From JBHGBM01 sp041946965 (GTDB lineage Bacteria; Acidobacteriota; Terriglobia; Bryobacterales; Bryobacteraceae), in NCBI GenBank assembly GCA_041946965.1, contig JBHGBM010000020.1, forward strand, positions 10,210 to 74,209: a stretch of 64,000 nt of DNA. Direction: 5' to 3'. Every line of letters begins with the position of its first letter. The stretch's first letter is position 1. The notes beneath the pieces were generated by a model, which saw nothing but the letters and a program-made list of their open reading frames with translations, searched no databases and was not told where the DNA came from. A program made the translations under genes and the position numbers. This document shows, in pieces, positions 34,641-42,932 of this stretch.

Positions 34641-37600
34641 ATGAAACGCTTGTCATGTCTTATGCTTCTGGCCTGCGGAATCGCATGGCCGCAAGGTTCG
34701 GTGACGATTTTTGGCAATGTGACGGACAACAGCGGCGCGGTCGTGCTCGGCGCCAGAATTACCGTAACCAACGCGGAGACGGGTCTGGCCCGCACGGCCG
34801 CGAGCGATGCGACCGGAAACTATGTGGTCTCGCAACTGCCCATCGGCCGCTACAGCTTGAAGGCCGAAATGCAGGGATTCAAGACGTACCTGCAAGAGAA
34901 CATCGCCGTGCAGGTGGATGAAAACCGGCAGGTGAACATAACGCTGGAGGTGGGATCGCTCACCGAAAGCATCAACGTGGCGGCCGAAATCACGCAGGTG
35001 GAGACGCGCTCCGGCGCGCTGCGCGAGGTGGTGGACTCGGCGCGCATCGTGGAGCTTCCGCTGAACGGCCGCAACCCGCTCCAGTTGCAGTACCTGGTGG
35101 CGGGCTCCGGCGGCCGCGCCGGGCAGGACCAGGCGCAGAACGAATCGGTCTCCATCAACGGCGCCCGCACCAACGCCAACAACTACTCGCTCGACGGCGG
35201 CGACAACCACGACCCGTACTTCAATACGCCCGCCATTTTCCCCACGCCCGATGCGCTCCAGGAGTTCAGCATCCAGACCAACTCCTACGGCGCCGAGCGC
35301 GGGCGCAATGCGGGCGCGTACATGAACGCGGTGACGAAGTCCGGGACGAACAACTTCCATGGGAGCGCGTTCGAGTTTCTCCGCAATGAAAAGCTGAACG
35401 CGCGCAACTTTTTCGCCAACAACGTTCCGCCGTTCAAGCGCAACCAGTTCGGCGGCACTTTCGGGGGGCCGGTACGGCGCGACAAGACCTTCTTCTTCGG
35501 CTCCTACCAGCGCACCACGCAGCGCAGCGCGCCGGGTTCGGTGACGGCCACGGTGCTGACCGAGCAGCAGCGCCGGGGGGATTTTTCGGCGCTCGGCAAG
35601 GCGCTCAAAGACCCGCTGGGCGGCAACTTCCCGGGCGCGGTGATCCCTGCGTCGCGGCTGCACCCGGCCTCGCAGAAGTTCCTCGAAGCGTTCATTCCGC
35701 TGCCCAACCGCCCGAACGGGCTGGTTTCGTTTGCCAGCCAGGAAAAACTGGATGACGACCAGGTGCTGGGAAAGATCGACCACCAGTTGACCGGCGCCAA
35801 CCAGGTCTCCGGACGGCTGCTTTATAACTTCAACAAGCGCGACGAGGTCACCGGCAACATGCCCGGCTTCTTCGCGGCGATCGAATACCGCAACTGGAGC
35901 GCGGCGGTGACGGACACTCACATTTTCAGCCCCACGGTGCTCAACACATTCAACTTCTCTTACAACGACATCACCCGCCGGCAGCTTTCCATCGTGCCCG
36001 GAAACAAGAGCTGGAACGATTTCGGCGCCAAGTTCACGCGCACCTTCACAGCGGACGCGCCGGTGGGGATGCACACCACGCTGGACGGCTACTTCAATGC
36101 GTTCTCGCGTTTTCCGCTCAACCATTTCCGCAAGAACATCCAGTTCTCAGAGATGCTGAGTTGGAACCGCGGCGCGCACTTCATCAAGATCGGGGGCGAC
36201 GTGCGGCGCTCCATCCTGAACTTGCAGGAGTTCTTCCGCGGCGACCCCTATATGCGTTTCCGCAACACCTATACCGGCGACGCGGCGGCCGACTTTCTGC
36301 TGGGCCGGCCCACGCAGATCGAGCAGATCGCCGAAGACAGCAACCGTCCCCGCACCACCGAGATGGACGCCTTTATTCAGGACGACTGGAAAGTCTCCAG
36401 CCGCCTGACGCTCAACCTCGGTTTCCGCTGGGATCCCTACATGCCGTTCATCGACCAGACCGACAAGTTCTCGCAGATGCGGCTGGGAGTGCAATCGAAG
36501 CTGTTCCCCAACGCCCCGGCGGGAGTGGTGTTCGCCGGGGATCCGGGGTACCCGCGCGGGCTGGTCAAGCGGCGCCTGGGAGAGTTCGCACCGCGCATCG
36601 GCTTCGCCATCGATCCGTTCGGCGACGGCAAGAGCAGCATCCGCGGCGGTTACGGGATCTTCTATTCGCAGATCCGTCAACAGGCGCACAACCAGATCTC
36701 CAACAACCAGCCGTTCGCCATCAAGCTGACCATCGACAACCCTCCGGGCGGAATCGATAACCCGTACATCGAGACCGGCAATCCGTTTCCGTTCGAGCCG
36801 CCGCAATCGAGCGAGGCGAAGGCGAAGTACAAGTTCCTCCTGCCCATGTCCATGCAGCAGTGGAACATCAATTTTCGCAACGCCATCGTGCAGCAGTGGA
36901 ACCTGAACCTCCAGCGGCAGTTCGCTTCCGCCTACGTAGCCACGGTGGCTTACGTGGGCAGCAAGGGCAACCACCTGTATCTGACCAACGAGCTGAATCC
37001 CGCCATTTATGGCCGTACGGGCAACACCAACCAGCGGCGGCTATACTATCCCACGTTCAGCACCGTCACGGATCAGACCGCGCAGGGAAATTCCACCTAC
37101 CACTCCATGCAACTCACGCTAAACAAGCGCATGAGCCAGGGCGTCACCATCCAGAGCAACTACACCTGGAGCAAACTGCTCGACGACGCTTCCTCGGACG
37201 GCTCCACGCCCGCCAACCCATTCGATATCGGGGCGCAGAAGGGCCTGTCGGATTTCGACATCGCGCACCGCTTCGTGACTTCATTCATCTGGGAGATGCC
37301 GCGGCTGAAGGGCGCGCGGCCGCTGGTGCGGCACGTGCTGGGGGGATGGGAGACGAACGGCATCATCACCCTGCAAAGCGGCAGGCCGTTCACGATTGTC
37401 TCCGGCAAGGACAATTCCGGCTCCGCGGTGAACAACGACCGAGCCGACCTGGTGGGCAACCCGTACCTGGATACCGGCCGGCCGCGCGGCGAACTAGTGG
37501 AGCGCTATTTCAACACCGCGGCCTTTACGGCGAACGCCCTGGGCACGTTCGGCAACGTGGGACGCAACACCATGCGGGCTCCGGGGGACGCCACCGTGGA

Positions 37601-37790
37601 TTTCGGCGTGATCAAGGACTTCTTCCTGACCGAGCAGTCGCGCGTGCAGTACCGGTTGGAGACCTTCAACCTGTTCAACCGCGTGAACCTCAACGCTCCG
37701 GCGGCCAACCAGAGCGCCAACACGTTCGGGAAGATCACCGGGGCGGGTTCGCCGCGCGTGATCCAGATGGCGTTAAAGTACGTGTTCTGA
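34641..37790 (+). CDS. TonB-dependent outer-membrane receptor, Oar-like
   Basis: Outer-membrane receptor of 1049 residues. Signal peptide residues 1-18, carboxypeptidase-regulatory-like domain (VTIFGNVTDNSGAVVLGA, LPIGRYSLKAEMQGF), plug motifs (VELPLNGRNPLQLQYLVAG, YMNAVTKSGTNNFHG) and a long barrel ending in the aromatic KYVF. Start ATG 34641 has AAGAGG upstream (AAAGAGGTCCTC). The sulfatase begins one base after its stop. Substrate unknown; neighbours suggest a sulfated or esterified glycan. Confidence 0.9.
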   Translation: MKRLSCLMLLACGIAWPQGSVTIFGNVTDNSGAVVLGARITVTNAETGLARTAASDATGNYVVSQLPIGRYSLKAEMQGFKTYLQENIAVQVDENRQVNITLEVGSLTESINVAAEITQVETRSGALREVVDSARIVELPLNGRNPLQLQYLVAGSGGRAGQDQAQNESVSINGARTNANNYSLDGGDNHDPYFNTPAIFPTPDALQEFSIQTNSYGAERGRNAGAYMNAVTKSGTNNFHGSAFEFLRNEKLNARNFFANNVPPFKRNQFGGTFGGPVRRDKTFFFGSYQRTTQRSAPGSVTATVLTEQQRRGDFSALGKALKDPLGGNFPGAVIPASRLHPASQKFLEAFIPLPNRPNGLVSFASQEKLDDDQVLGKIDHQLTGANQVSGRLLYNFNKRDEVTGNMPGFFAAIEYRNWSAAVTDTHIFSPTVLNTFNFSYNDITRRQLSIVPGNKSWNDFGAKFTRTFTADAPVGMHTTLDGYFNAFSRFPLNHFRKNIQFSEMLSWNRGAHFIKIGGDVRRSILNLQEFFRGDPYMRFRNTYTGDAAADFLLGRPTQIEQIAEDSNRPRTTEMDAFIQDDWKVSSRLTLNLGFRWDPYMPFIDQTDKFSQMRLGVQSKLFPNAPAGVVFAGDPGYPRGLVKRRLGEFAPRIGFAIDPFGDGKSSIRGGYGIFYSQIRQQAHNQISNNQPFAIKLTIDNPPGGIDNPYIETGNPFPFEPPQSSEAKAKYKFLLPMSMQQWNINFRNAIVQQWNLNLQRQFASAYVATVAYVGSKGNHLYLTNELNPAIYGRTGNTNQRRLYYPTFSTVTDQTAQGNSTYHSMQLTLNKRMSQGVTIQSNYTWSKLLDDASSDGSTPANPFDIGAQKGLSDFDIAHRFVTSFIWEMPRLKGARPLVRHVLGGWETNGIITLQSGRPFTIVSGKDNSGSAVNNDRADLVGNPYLDTGRPRGELVERYFNTAAFTANALGTFGNVGRNTMRAPGDATVDFGVIKDFFLTEQSRVQYRLETFNLFNRVNLNAPAANQSANTFGKITGAGSPRVIQMALKYVF

Positions 37791-37791
37791 T

Positions 37792-39183
37792 ATGAACCGG
37801 CGTCAATTTTTGCAAGGGGCGGCGCTGGCCGCCTCCGCGCCGGCCGCGGCGAAGCGGCCGCCCAACATCGTCTATATCATGGGCGATGACCTGGGGTACT
37901 CGGACCTGGGCTGTTATGGGCAGAAGAAGATCCGTACGCCAAACATCGACCGCCTGGCCGCCGAGGGCATGCGCTTTACCGACGCGTACTCGGGCTGCAC
38001 GGTGTGCGCGCCTTCGCGCAGCGTGCTCATGACCGGCCTGCACATGGGCCACACCACGGTGCGCTCGAATCCCGGAGGCGTGCCCATTCTGGCGGAAGAT
38101 TTCACGGTCGCTCAGATGCTGAAGCAGGCCGGCTACGCGACCGGCGGCTTCGGCAAGTGGGGCCTGGGAGACGTGGGGACGCCCGGCGTGCCCTGGAAGC
38201 ATGGCTTCGACCGCTTCTTCGGGTACCTGCACCAGGTGCACGCGCACTTCTACTATCCGAAGTACCTGTACGACAACGAGAAGAAGGTGGCGCTCGCGGG
38301 CAACGAAAACGGCAAGCGCACGACGTATTCCCACGACGCGATCATGGAGCAGGCGCTGGGCTTTATACGCGCCAGCAAGGGGCGGCCGTTTTTCGCCTAC
38401 CTGCCCGTCACCATCCCGCACTGGGAACTGCTGGTTCCGGAAGATTCTTTCCGCGAGTACCGCGGCAAGTTTCCCGAACACCGCTTCGAAGCCGGCCATT
38501 ACGCCGTGCAGGAGAATCCGCACGCGGCGTACGCGGCCATGATCACGCGGCTGGACCGGGACGTAGGGCGGGTCATGTCGCTGCTGAAGGAGATGGGGGT
38601 GGACGATAACACTCTCGTGATCTTCACCAGCGACAACGGCGGGGCCATGCGGCTGCGGGGCGACGATTTCTTCGAGAGTTACGGGCCCTTCCGCGGCAAC
38701 AAGCAGACCTTTTACGAGGGCGGCATCCGGGTGCCCTACATCGCCCGCTGGCCGGGACGCATCCAGGCCGGAGCGGTGAGCGCGCATCCTTTCGCCTTTT
38801 ACGACTTCATGGCCACCGCGGCGGAGGTTGCGGGCGTGCGCGCGCCGGCGAAGACCGACGGCATCTCCATTGCCCCCACCCTGTTCGGCGCCGGCCGGCA
38901 GCGCGTACACGAGTTCCTGTATTGGGAGCTTCCGCCCTACGACGGCAAGACCGGCACGTTCCCCAAGGTGGATCCCCCGCAGGCCGTGCGCATGGGCGAA
39001 TGGAAGGCGGTGCGGCCCAAGGCCAATGCGCCGCTGGAACTCTATAACCTCAAGACGGATATCGGAGAGACGCGCAACGTGGCCGCGGAGCATCCCGAGG
39101 TGATGGCGAAGATTCGGGCGTTCCTGAAGACCGCGCGCACCGAGCCGTTGCCCCAGCGCATGCCGGAACAGAGCTGGCAATAG
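37792..39183 (+). CDS. Sulfatase (arylsulfatase family, formylglycine type)
   Basis: Sulfatase of 463 residues that hydrolyses sulfate esters. MNRRQFLQGA is a Tat-like signal, so the enzyme probably matures folded and is exported. The metal-binding GDDLGYSD (residues 31-38) and the maturation motif C72-A-P-S-R are present; Cys72 must be converted to formylglycine by an FGE or anSME enzyme not seen in the window. FTSDNGG, YEGGIRVPYIARWPG and YNLKTDIGETRNVA are further family motifs. It is one base after the receptor gene, so co-translated. Confidence 0.92.
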   Translation: MNRRQFLQGAALAASAPAAAKRPPNIVYIMGDDLGYSDLGCYGQKKIRTPNIDRLAAEGMRFTDAYSGCTVCAPSRSVLMTGLHMGHTTVRSNPGGVPILAEDFTVAQMLKQAGYATGGFGKWGLGDVGTPGVPWKHGFDRFFGYLHQVHAHFYYPKYLYDNEKKVALAGNENGKRTTYSHDAIMEQALGFIRASKGRPFFAYLPVTIPHWELLVPEDSFREYRGKFPEHRFEAGHYAVQENPHAAYAAMITRLDRDVGRVMSLLKEMGVDDNTLVIFTSDNGGAMRLRGDDFFESYGPFRGNKQTFYEGGIRVPYIARWPGRIQAGAVSAHPFAFYDFMATAAEVAGVRAPAKTDGISIAPTLFGAGRQRVHEFLYWELPPYDGKTGTFPKVDPPQAVRMGEWKAVRPKANAPLELYNLKTDIGETRNVAAEHPEVMAKIRAFLKTARTEPLPQRMPEQSWQ

Positions 39184-39270
39184 CTTTTGCGGAGCCGGCG
39201 AGCCGGTGAAAAGGGGCTGGATTCCTCTTCGCGCTGGTGGTAGTATGAACGTGGCGCGAGGGGGGTTCCC

Positions 39271-39546
39271 ATGGGTGATGAGGAACTGAACTTCACCGAG
39301 GAGGAAGCCCGCTGCTGGGCTGACGACCCACGCAACCAGGCGCAAGAGGGAAGCGCGTTGGGGTCGCGGCTTGCCGCTGTTCTGCTGCTCACGATCGCTT
39401 CGCTGATTCTCATCTGGCTTGCGTATGCCGCGACGGTTTCGGACCGGGTCTCGCCGCCCGTGTCGAACGCCCTGTGGCTCGCGCCGTTCACGCTAACCTC
39501 AAACGGGAAAAGGAGGAGACGCGATGCCGGCCATGGTCGAGACTGA
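39271..39546 (+). CDS. Single-helix membrane protein (91 aa), unknown, first gene of E2/E1 cassette
   Basis: Unrecognised. An acidic N-terminal part of about 30 residues (FTEEEARCWADDPRNQ) is followed by one membrane helix (about 35-55) and a basic C-terminal tail. It starts at ATG 39271 with a G-rich SD-like tract. The last 23 bases overlap the start of the 53-residue gene, and the SD of that gene is inside it. It could anchor the cassette to the membrane; no evidence beyond position. Confidence 0.5.
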   Translation: MGDEELNFTEEEARCWADDPRNQAQEGSALGSRLAAVLLLTIASLILIWLAYAATVSDRVSPPVSNALWLAPFTLTSNGKRRRRDAGHGRD

Positions 39547-39685
39547 AGTTATCGAGGAATCCCCGCCGGAAACCCGCGAAGTCCCCGAGGTCGTGGTGGA
39601 GGGCGAAGAAGCGGTTGTCCGCTTGGATACGCCTGAAGGCCTGGAGGAACGCCGGGTGAAGTTGCCGAAGACCACTTGGGGCTGA
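39524..39685 (+). CDS. Short acidic protein ending in Gly (53 aa), possible protein modifier
   Basis: Unrecognised. ATG 39524 has AGGAGG seven bases upstream, one of the best ribosome sites in the region. The protein has 14 acidic and six basic residues, no Cys, and low hydrophobicity. It probably is disordered for the first 30 residues and may form strands over VVVEGEEAVVRLDTPEG. It ends KLPKTTWG with a terminal Gly. It is shorter than a beta-grasp ubiquitin fold and has no GG, yet lies directly before E2- and E1-like genes, so a Pup-sized or truncated modifier is a hypothesis, not a finding. Confidence 0.6.
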   Translation: MPAMVETEVIEESPPETREVPEVVVEGEEAVVRLDTPEGLEERRVKLPKTTWG

Positions 39686-39708
39686 ACCGCCCGCCGCGAG
39701 TCCGCGCG

Positions 39709-40050
39709 ATGTTGACCGAGACGCGCTGGTGCAAAGAGCAGGAACTGATGAAGAGCGTATTTCCTCAGTTCAAGCCCTACACACAGGACTCGGAGTTCGG
39801 GTTCGAAGGTTACTTGAAAGGCCCGCGATCCGGGCGTATGTACCGGGTCCTGCTGCGGGCGGAGCAGCTCACATATCCGCAATTCCCCCCGAGCGTTTGC
39901 GTGGAGCCGCGCATCGGGGAGCACTGGGTGGAGCGGCGCGGCTGGCGGGCGTTGTGCGCCATTCGCAACTGGCAGCCCGCACGCTCCACCTTCGCCAATA
40001 CCTTGCTGGTCCTCATCCGTTACCTGGATGAGCACGACGGCCTGAATTAA
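39709..40050 (+). CDS. E2 (UBC)-like protein, minimal (113 aa)
   Basis: Small protein whose order of motifs follows the ubiquitin-conjugating E2 fold. The strand YRVLLRAEQLTYPQFPPSV (residues 45-63) contains the E2 YPxxPP turn. RALCAIRNWQPARS (80-93) aligns with the active-site segment, Cys83 in the position of the E2 cysteine and WQPA for the E2 WSPA. A helix NTLLVLIRYLDE follows. The C-terminal E2 helices are absent. ATG 39709 is chosen; TTG at 39676 in the same frame would overlap the previous gene. A partner E1-like gene follows 22 bases later. Confidence 0.68.
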   Translation: MLTETRWCKEQELMKSVFPQFKPYTQDSEFGFEGYLKGPRSGRMYRVLLRAEQLTYPQFPPSVCVEPRIGEHWVERRGWRALCAIRNWQPARSTFANTLLVLIRYLDEHDGLN

Positions 40051-40072
40051 CACAAGCGGCCGGAGAGAAGCG

Positions 40073-40840
40073 GTGTTTTACGCCAGAAACCCGGGGGTTC
40101 GGGAACGGCTGGCCGGGACGCTGGTTTCCGTCATAGGCTGCGGCAGTTTCGGGTCGGCCATGGCGGAGATGCTGGCGCGCGCGGGCATCGGACGGCTGGC
40201 GTTGATCGATCCGGAGACGTTGGCGGTGGAAAACCTGGGCCGCCACGTGCTGACGGCTGCGGATCTGGGCAAGCCCAAAGTATACGCGCTGGCACGCCGG
40301 CTGCGCGAGATCAACCCGGCACTCGAGGTGGATGCCCGCCGGGAGCGGTTTCACGACGCCGGCGGCGTGCTGCTGTGCTGCGCCGACTCGCGCCGCTGCG
40401 AGTCGCTGGTGAATGCCGTCTCGCTGGTGAAGGGCCTGCCGGCGGTGTACGTGGGCGCCTACGGCGCCGTCCGCGCCGGCGAGGTGCAGGTGGTGGCGCC
40501 GGGGCGGACCGCGTGCCGCGAATGTTTCGCGCAGTTCCGCGGCTACCAGGAAACCGCCGGCCGGGAACGCTACACCGACCCGGATTTCGACGAGACCCGA
40601 ACCCCGGGCCAGGAAGGGCTTTGGGGCTCCGTGCTGGCGGTGGCCGGGGTGGCGTTCCACGCGTTGCTGGCCCTGCTCGGCGTCCGCGGCGTGTTCGATT
40701 ACGAACGCCCGCTGTGGATCGTCAACCTGGATTATGACGGGTTCCGGCCCTTCGCCGTGACTTTCGCCAGGGTGGCCCGGGGCTGCGCGGTGTGCGACGA
40801 GAGCCGCATCGCGGATCTTTCCGCCGCCCCGGCGAAATAA
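40073..40840 (+). CDS. E1/ThiF/MoeB-family adenylyltransferase
   Basis: Adenylyltransferase-type protein of 255 residues that would activate the C-terminus of a carrier or modifier with ATP. GCGSFG (22-27), Asp46, Asn54, Arg57 and Lys69 in DPETLAVENLGRH and GKPK are the ThiF/E1 nucleotide-site residues. CADSRR (103-108) is the second conserved Asp segment. Zn-ribbon pairs are C148-x-x-C151 and C238-x-x-C241. No separate E1 catalytic-Cys domain is evident. GTG 40073 has GGAGAG five bases upstream. Its closest partners are the E2-like gene and the 53-residue gene, unlike thiamine or molybdopterin operons. Confidence 0.88.
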   Translation: MFYARNPGVRERLAGTLVSVIGCGSFGSAMAEMLARAGIGRLALIDPETLAVENLGRHVLTAADLGKPKVYALARRLREINPALEVDARRERFHDAGGVLLCCADSRRCESLVNAVSLVKGLPAVYVGAYGAVRAGEVQVVAPGRTACRECFAQFRGYQETAGRERYTDPDFDETRTPGQEGLWGSVLAVAGVAFHALLALLGVRGVFDYERPLWIVNLDYDGFRPFAVTFARVARGCAVCDESRIADLSAAPAK

Positions 40841-40845
40841 AGCCG

Positions 40846-40874
40846 TTGACAACCGCGCCAGAGGGCCATACCAT
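40846..40874 (+). promoter_or_regulatory. Near-consensus sigma-70 promoter of the Hdr/Etf operon
   Basis: TTGACA (40846-40851), a 17-base spacer and TACCAT (40869-40874) lie about 70 bases upstream of the first gene, starting six bases after the E1-like stop codon. An AAGGAGGT ribosome site (40933-40940) follows five bases before GTG 40946. Confidence 0.65.
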
Positions 40875-40945
40875 ACCTTTCAGGTCTTTAGGGTCCTAAT
40901 ATACTGAATAGTCCCGGCCCGCCAGAAGTTGCAAGGAGGTAAGCC

Positions 40946-42160
40946 GTGGGCGGCACAACCCAACTCGCTGACGCGGCGGGACCCGCCGCGGGGATCGCCG
41001 GCCTGCTTCGCTCGCCGGAAGGCAAAGAAATCCTTACCTGTCTCCAGTGCGGCACCTGCGCCGGAACCTGCCCGTACGGGGACGCCATGGCGTTTCCGGC
41101 CCGCCGCATCATCGCCATGCTGCGTGCCGGTCTCCTGGAGCAGGTCTACCAGAGCGACAGCCTGCTGCTGTGCGTGGCCTGTTACGCCTGCATGGCCAAG
41201 TGCCCGCGCGGCATCCGGCTCACGGAGGTGCTGCTGCCGGCAGTGAAAGAGGAGGTCTTTCTTCGTCTTCCGGAGACGCCGGCCGAACTGCGCAAGGCGC
41301 TGGAAAACACGCTCCGGTACGGCAATCCGGGCGGGGAGCCTTCGCGCAAGCGCGCGGCGTGGGCGAAGACCGCCGCGGCGCCGGTGCGCATCTTCGCGGA
41401 GGACCGCCGGCCCGCCGACGTGCTGTGGTTCGTGGAGTGCCAGAATTCGTACCACCCGCGCGGGCAGGACGTCAGCCGCGCCACGGCCCGGCTGTTCCAT
41501 ACGCTCGGCGTGGACTTCGCCATTCTCGGCAACGAGGAGAAGTGCGCGGGCGAATGCGCGCGCCTGCTGGGTGAAACCGGCCTGTTCGAGACCCTGATGG
41601 ATTACAACATGGCGGTGTTCCGGAAGTACCGGTTCAACCGCATCGTCACCTCCGGAGCGCACGCCTACGACGCTTTCAAGTACATGTATGCGGGGGTGGG
41701 GTTCGATTACCCCCTGGAACACACCACGCAGTTCCTGGCGCGCCACCTGGACCGCCTGCGGCCGCTGCTGACCCGCAAGCTGAACCGCACGGTGACGTAT
41801 CACGATCCGTGCTGTCTGGGCCGTCACAACGGCATGTACGAGGAGCCGCGAGCGCTGTTGCGGGCCATTCCGGGCGTGAAGCTGGTGGAGATGGCGCACA
41901 ACCGCATGAACAGCATTTGCTGCGGCGGGGGCGGCGGAGGCATGTGGCTGGACACGTACTACAAATCCAAGAACCTGGAGCGCCTTTCGGACCGCCGGGT
42001 GAAGGAAGCGGTGGCCGCCGGGGCCGACGTGCTGGCGGTTTCGTGCCCTTACGAAATTTCGCGGTTCGAGGACTCCGCCAAGGTGCTCGGCTGCGACGGC
42101 CGCCTGGCGGTCCGCGACATCGCCGAGCTGCTCAACGAAGCTCTCGAGGTGCAGTCATGA
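40946..42160 (+). CDS. HdrD-like iron-sulfur protein (ferredoxin plus two CCG domains)
   Basis: Soluble FeS protein of 404 residues combining HdrC- and HdrB-like parts. CLQCGTCAGTCPYG and CVACYACMAKCPRGI bind two [4Fe-4S] clusters (residues 30-90). The first CCG domain has FVECQNSYHPR and EEKCAGEC. The second is complete with YHDPCCLGRHNGMYEEP, SICCGGGGGG and VSCPYE. Such proteins link Etf or HdrA to disulfide or quinone acceptors. GTG 40946 is fixed by AAGGAGGT. It overlaps etfB by ATGA, and no membrane helix is visible. Confidence 0.87.
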   Translation: MGGTTQLADAAGPAAGIAGLLRSPEGKEILTCLQCGTCAGTCPYGDAMAFPARRIIAMLRAGLLEQVYQSDSLLLCVACYACMAKCPRGIRLTEVLLPAVKEEVFLRLPETPAELRKALENTLRYGNPGGEPSRKRAAWAKTAAAPVRIFAEDRRPADVLWFVECQNSYHPRGQDVSRATARLFHTLGVDFAILGNEEKCAGECARLLGETGLFETLMDYNMAVFRKYRFNRIVTSGAHAYDAFKYMYAGVGFDYPLEHTTQFLARHLDRLRPLLTRKLNRTVTYHDPCCLGRHNGMYEEPRALLRAIPGVKLVEMAHNRMNSICCGGGGGGMWLDTYYKSKNLERLSDRRVKEAVAAGADVLAVSCPYEISRFEDSAKVLGCDGRLAVRDIAELLNEALEVQS

Positions 42161-42921
42161 AAATTACCGTTCTGATGCGCATGGTCCCCGACGTGGTCGA
42201 AGAACTGGAGATCGCCTCCGGCGGAGTCAGCCTGGATCCGGAATCGGTGCGGATGGTTCCCAGCGAATCGGACGAGCACGCCCTGGAGCAGGCGCTGCTG
42301 CTCAAGGAATCCCTGGGCGGCAGCGTCACGGTGGTCATGCCGGATGCGCCGGAGGCGGACGCGGCGCTTTACACGGCGGCGGCCAAGGGCGCCGACCGCG
42401 TCGTCAAGATCGAGACGGCGGAGAGCGTGCCGGCGACCTCGGCGCGCGCGCGGATTCTGGCGGAGGCGGCAGCGGGCGCCGATCTCATCCTGACGGGCGT
42501 GCAGGCGCACGACGACCTCGACGCGCTGCTCGCACCGCTTGTGGCGCGGCGTCTCGGGCTGCCGCACGCCACCATCGTCACCAGGGTCGCGGTCGCGGCG
42601 GACCGCAAATCCGCCACCGTGTTGAAAGAATTGAGCGGCGGCGTCCGCGGCGAATTCGAGGCGCCGCTGCCGGCGGTGCTGGGCATTCAGGCGGCCGAGA
42701 AGCCGCCGCGCTACGTGCCGGTGGCGAAGGTGCGCGCCGCGGCCAAATCCGTGCGCATCGAGACCGTACAGGCGCAGGCGCCTGAGGACGCCGGGCCGGG
42801 CGTGGAGATTCTGCGGATGTACAAGCCGGAGGTCGCAAGCCACGCGGAGATGTTGGAGGGCGAGCCCGAGGAAGTCGCGGAGAAGGTCTGCGAGGTGCTT
42901 GCCGCCCGAGGGCTGTTCTAG
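42157..42921 (+). CDS. etfB: Electron transfer flavoprotein beta subunit
   Basis: EtfB of 254 residues, which with EtfA carries electrons through AMP/FAD sites in the cytoplasm. MKITVLMRMVPD starts the fold, and DEHALEQALLLKE and the LTGVQAHDDLDALLAPLVARRLGLP motif match the nucleotide site. The C-terminal arm (about residue 190 on) contacts EtfA. Its start overlaps the upstream stop (ATGA). The family includes bifurcating Etfs; whether this one bifurcates needs the second-FAD residues compared. Confidence 0.92.
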   Translation: MKITVLMRMVPDVVEELEIASGGVSLDPESVRMVPSESDEHALEQALLLKESLGGSVTVVMPDAPEADAALYTAAAKGADRVVKIETAESVPATSARARILAEAAAGADLILTGVQAHDDLDALLAPLVARRLGLPHATIVTRVAVAADRKSATVLKELSGGVRGEFEAPLPAVLGIQAAEKPPRYVPVAKVRAAAKSVRIETVQAQAPEDAGPGVEILRMYKPEVASHAEMLEGEPEEVAEKVCEVLAARGLF

Positions 42922-42932
42922 AGAGGTGTGAC

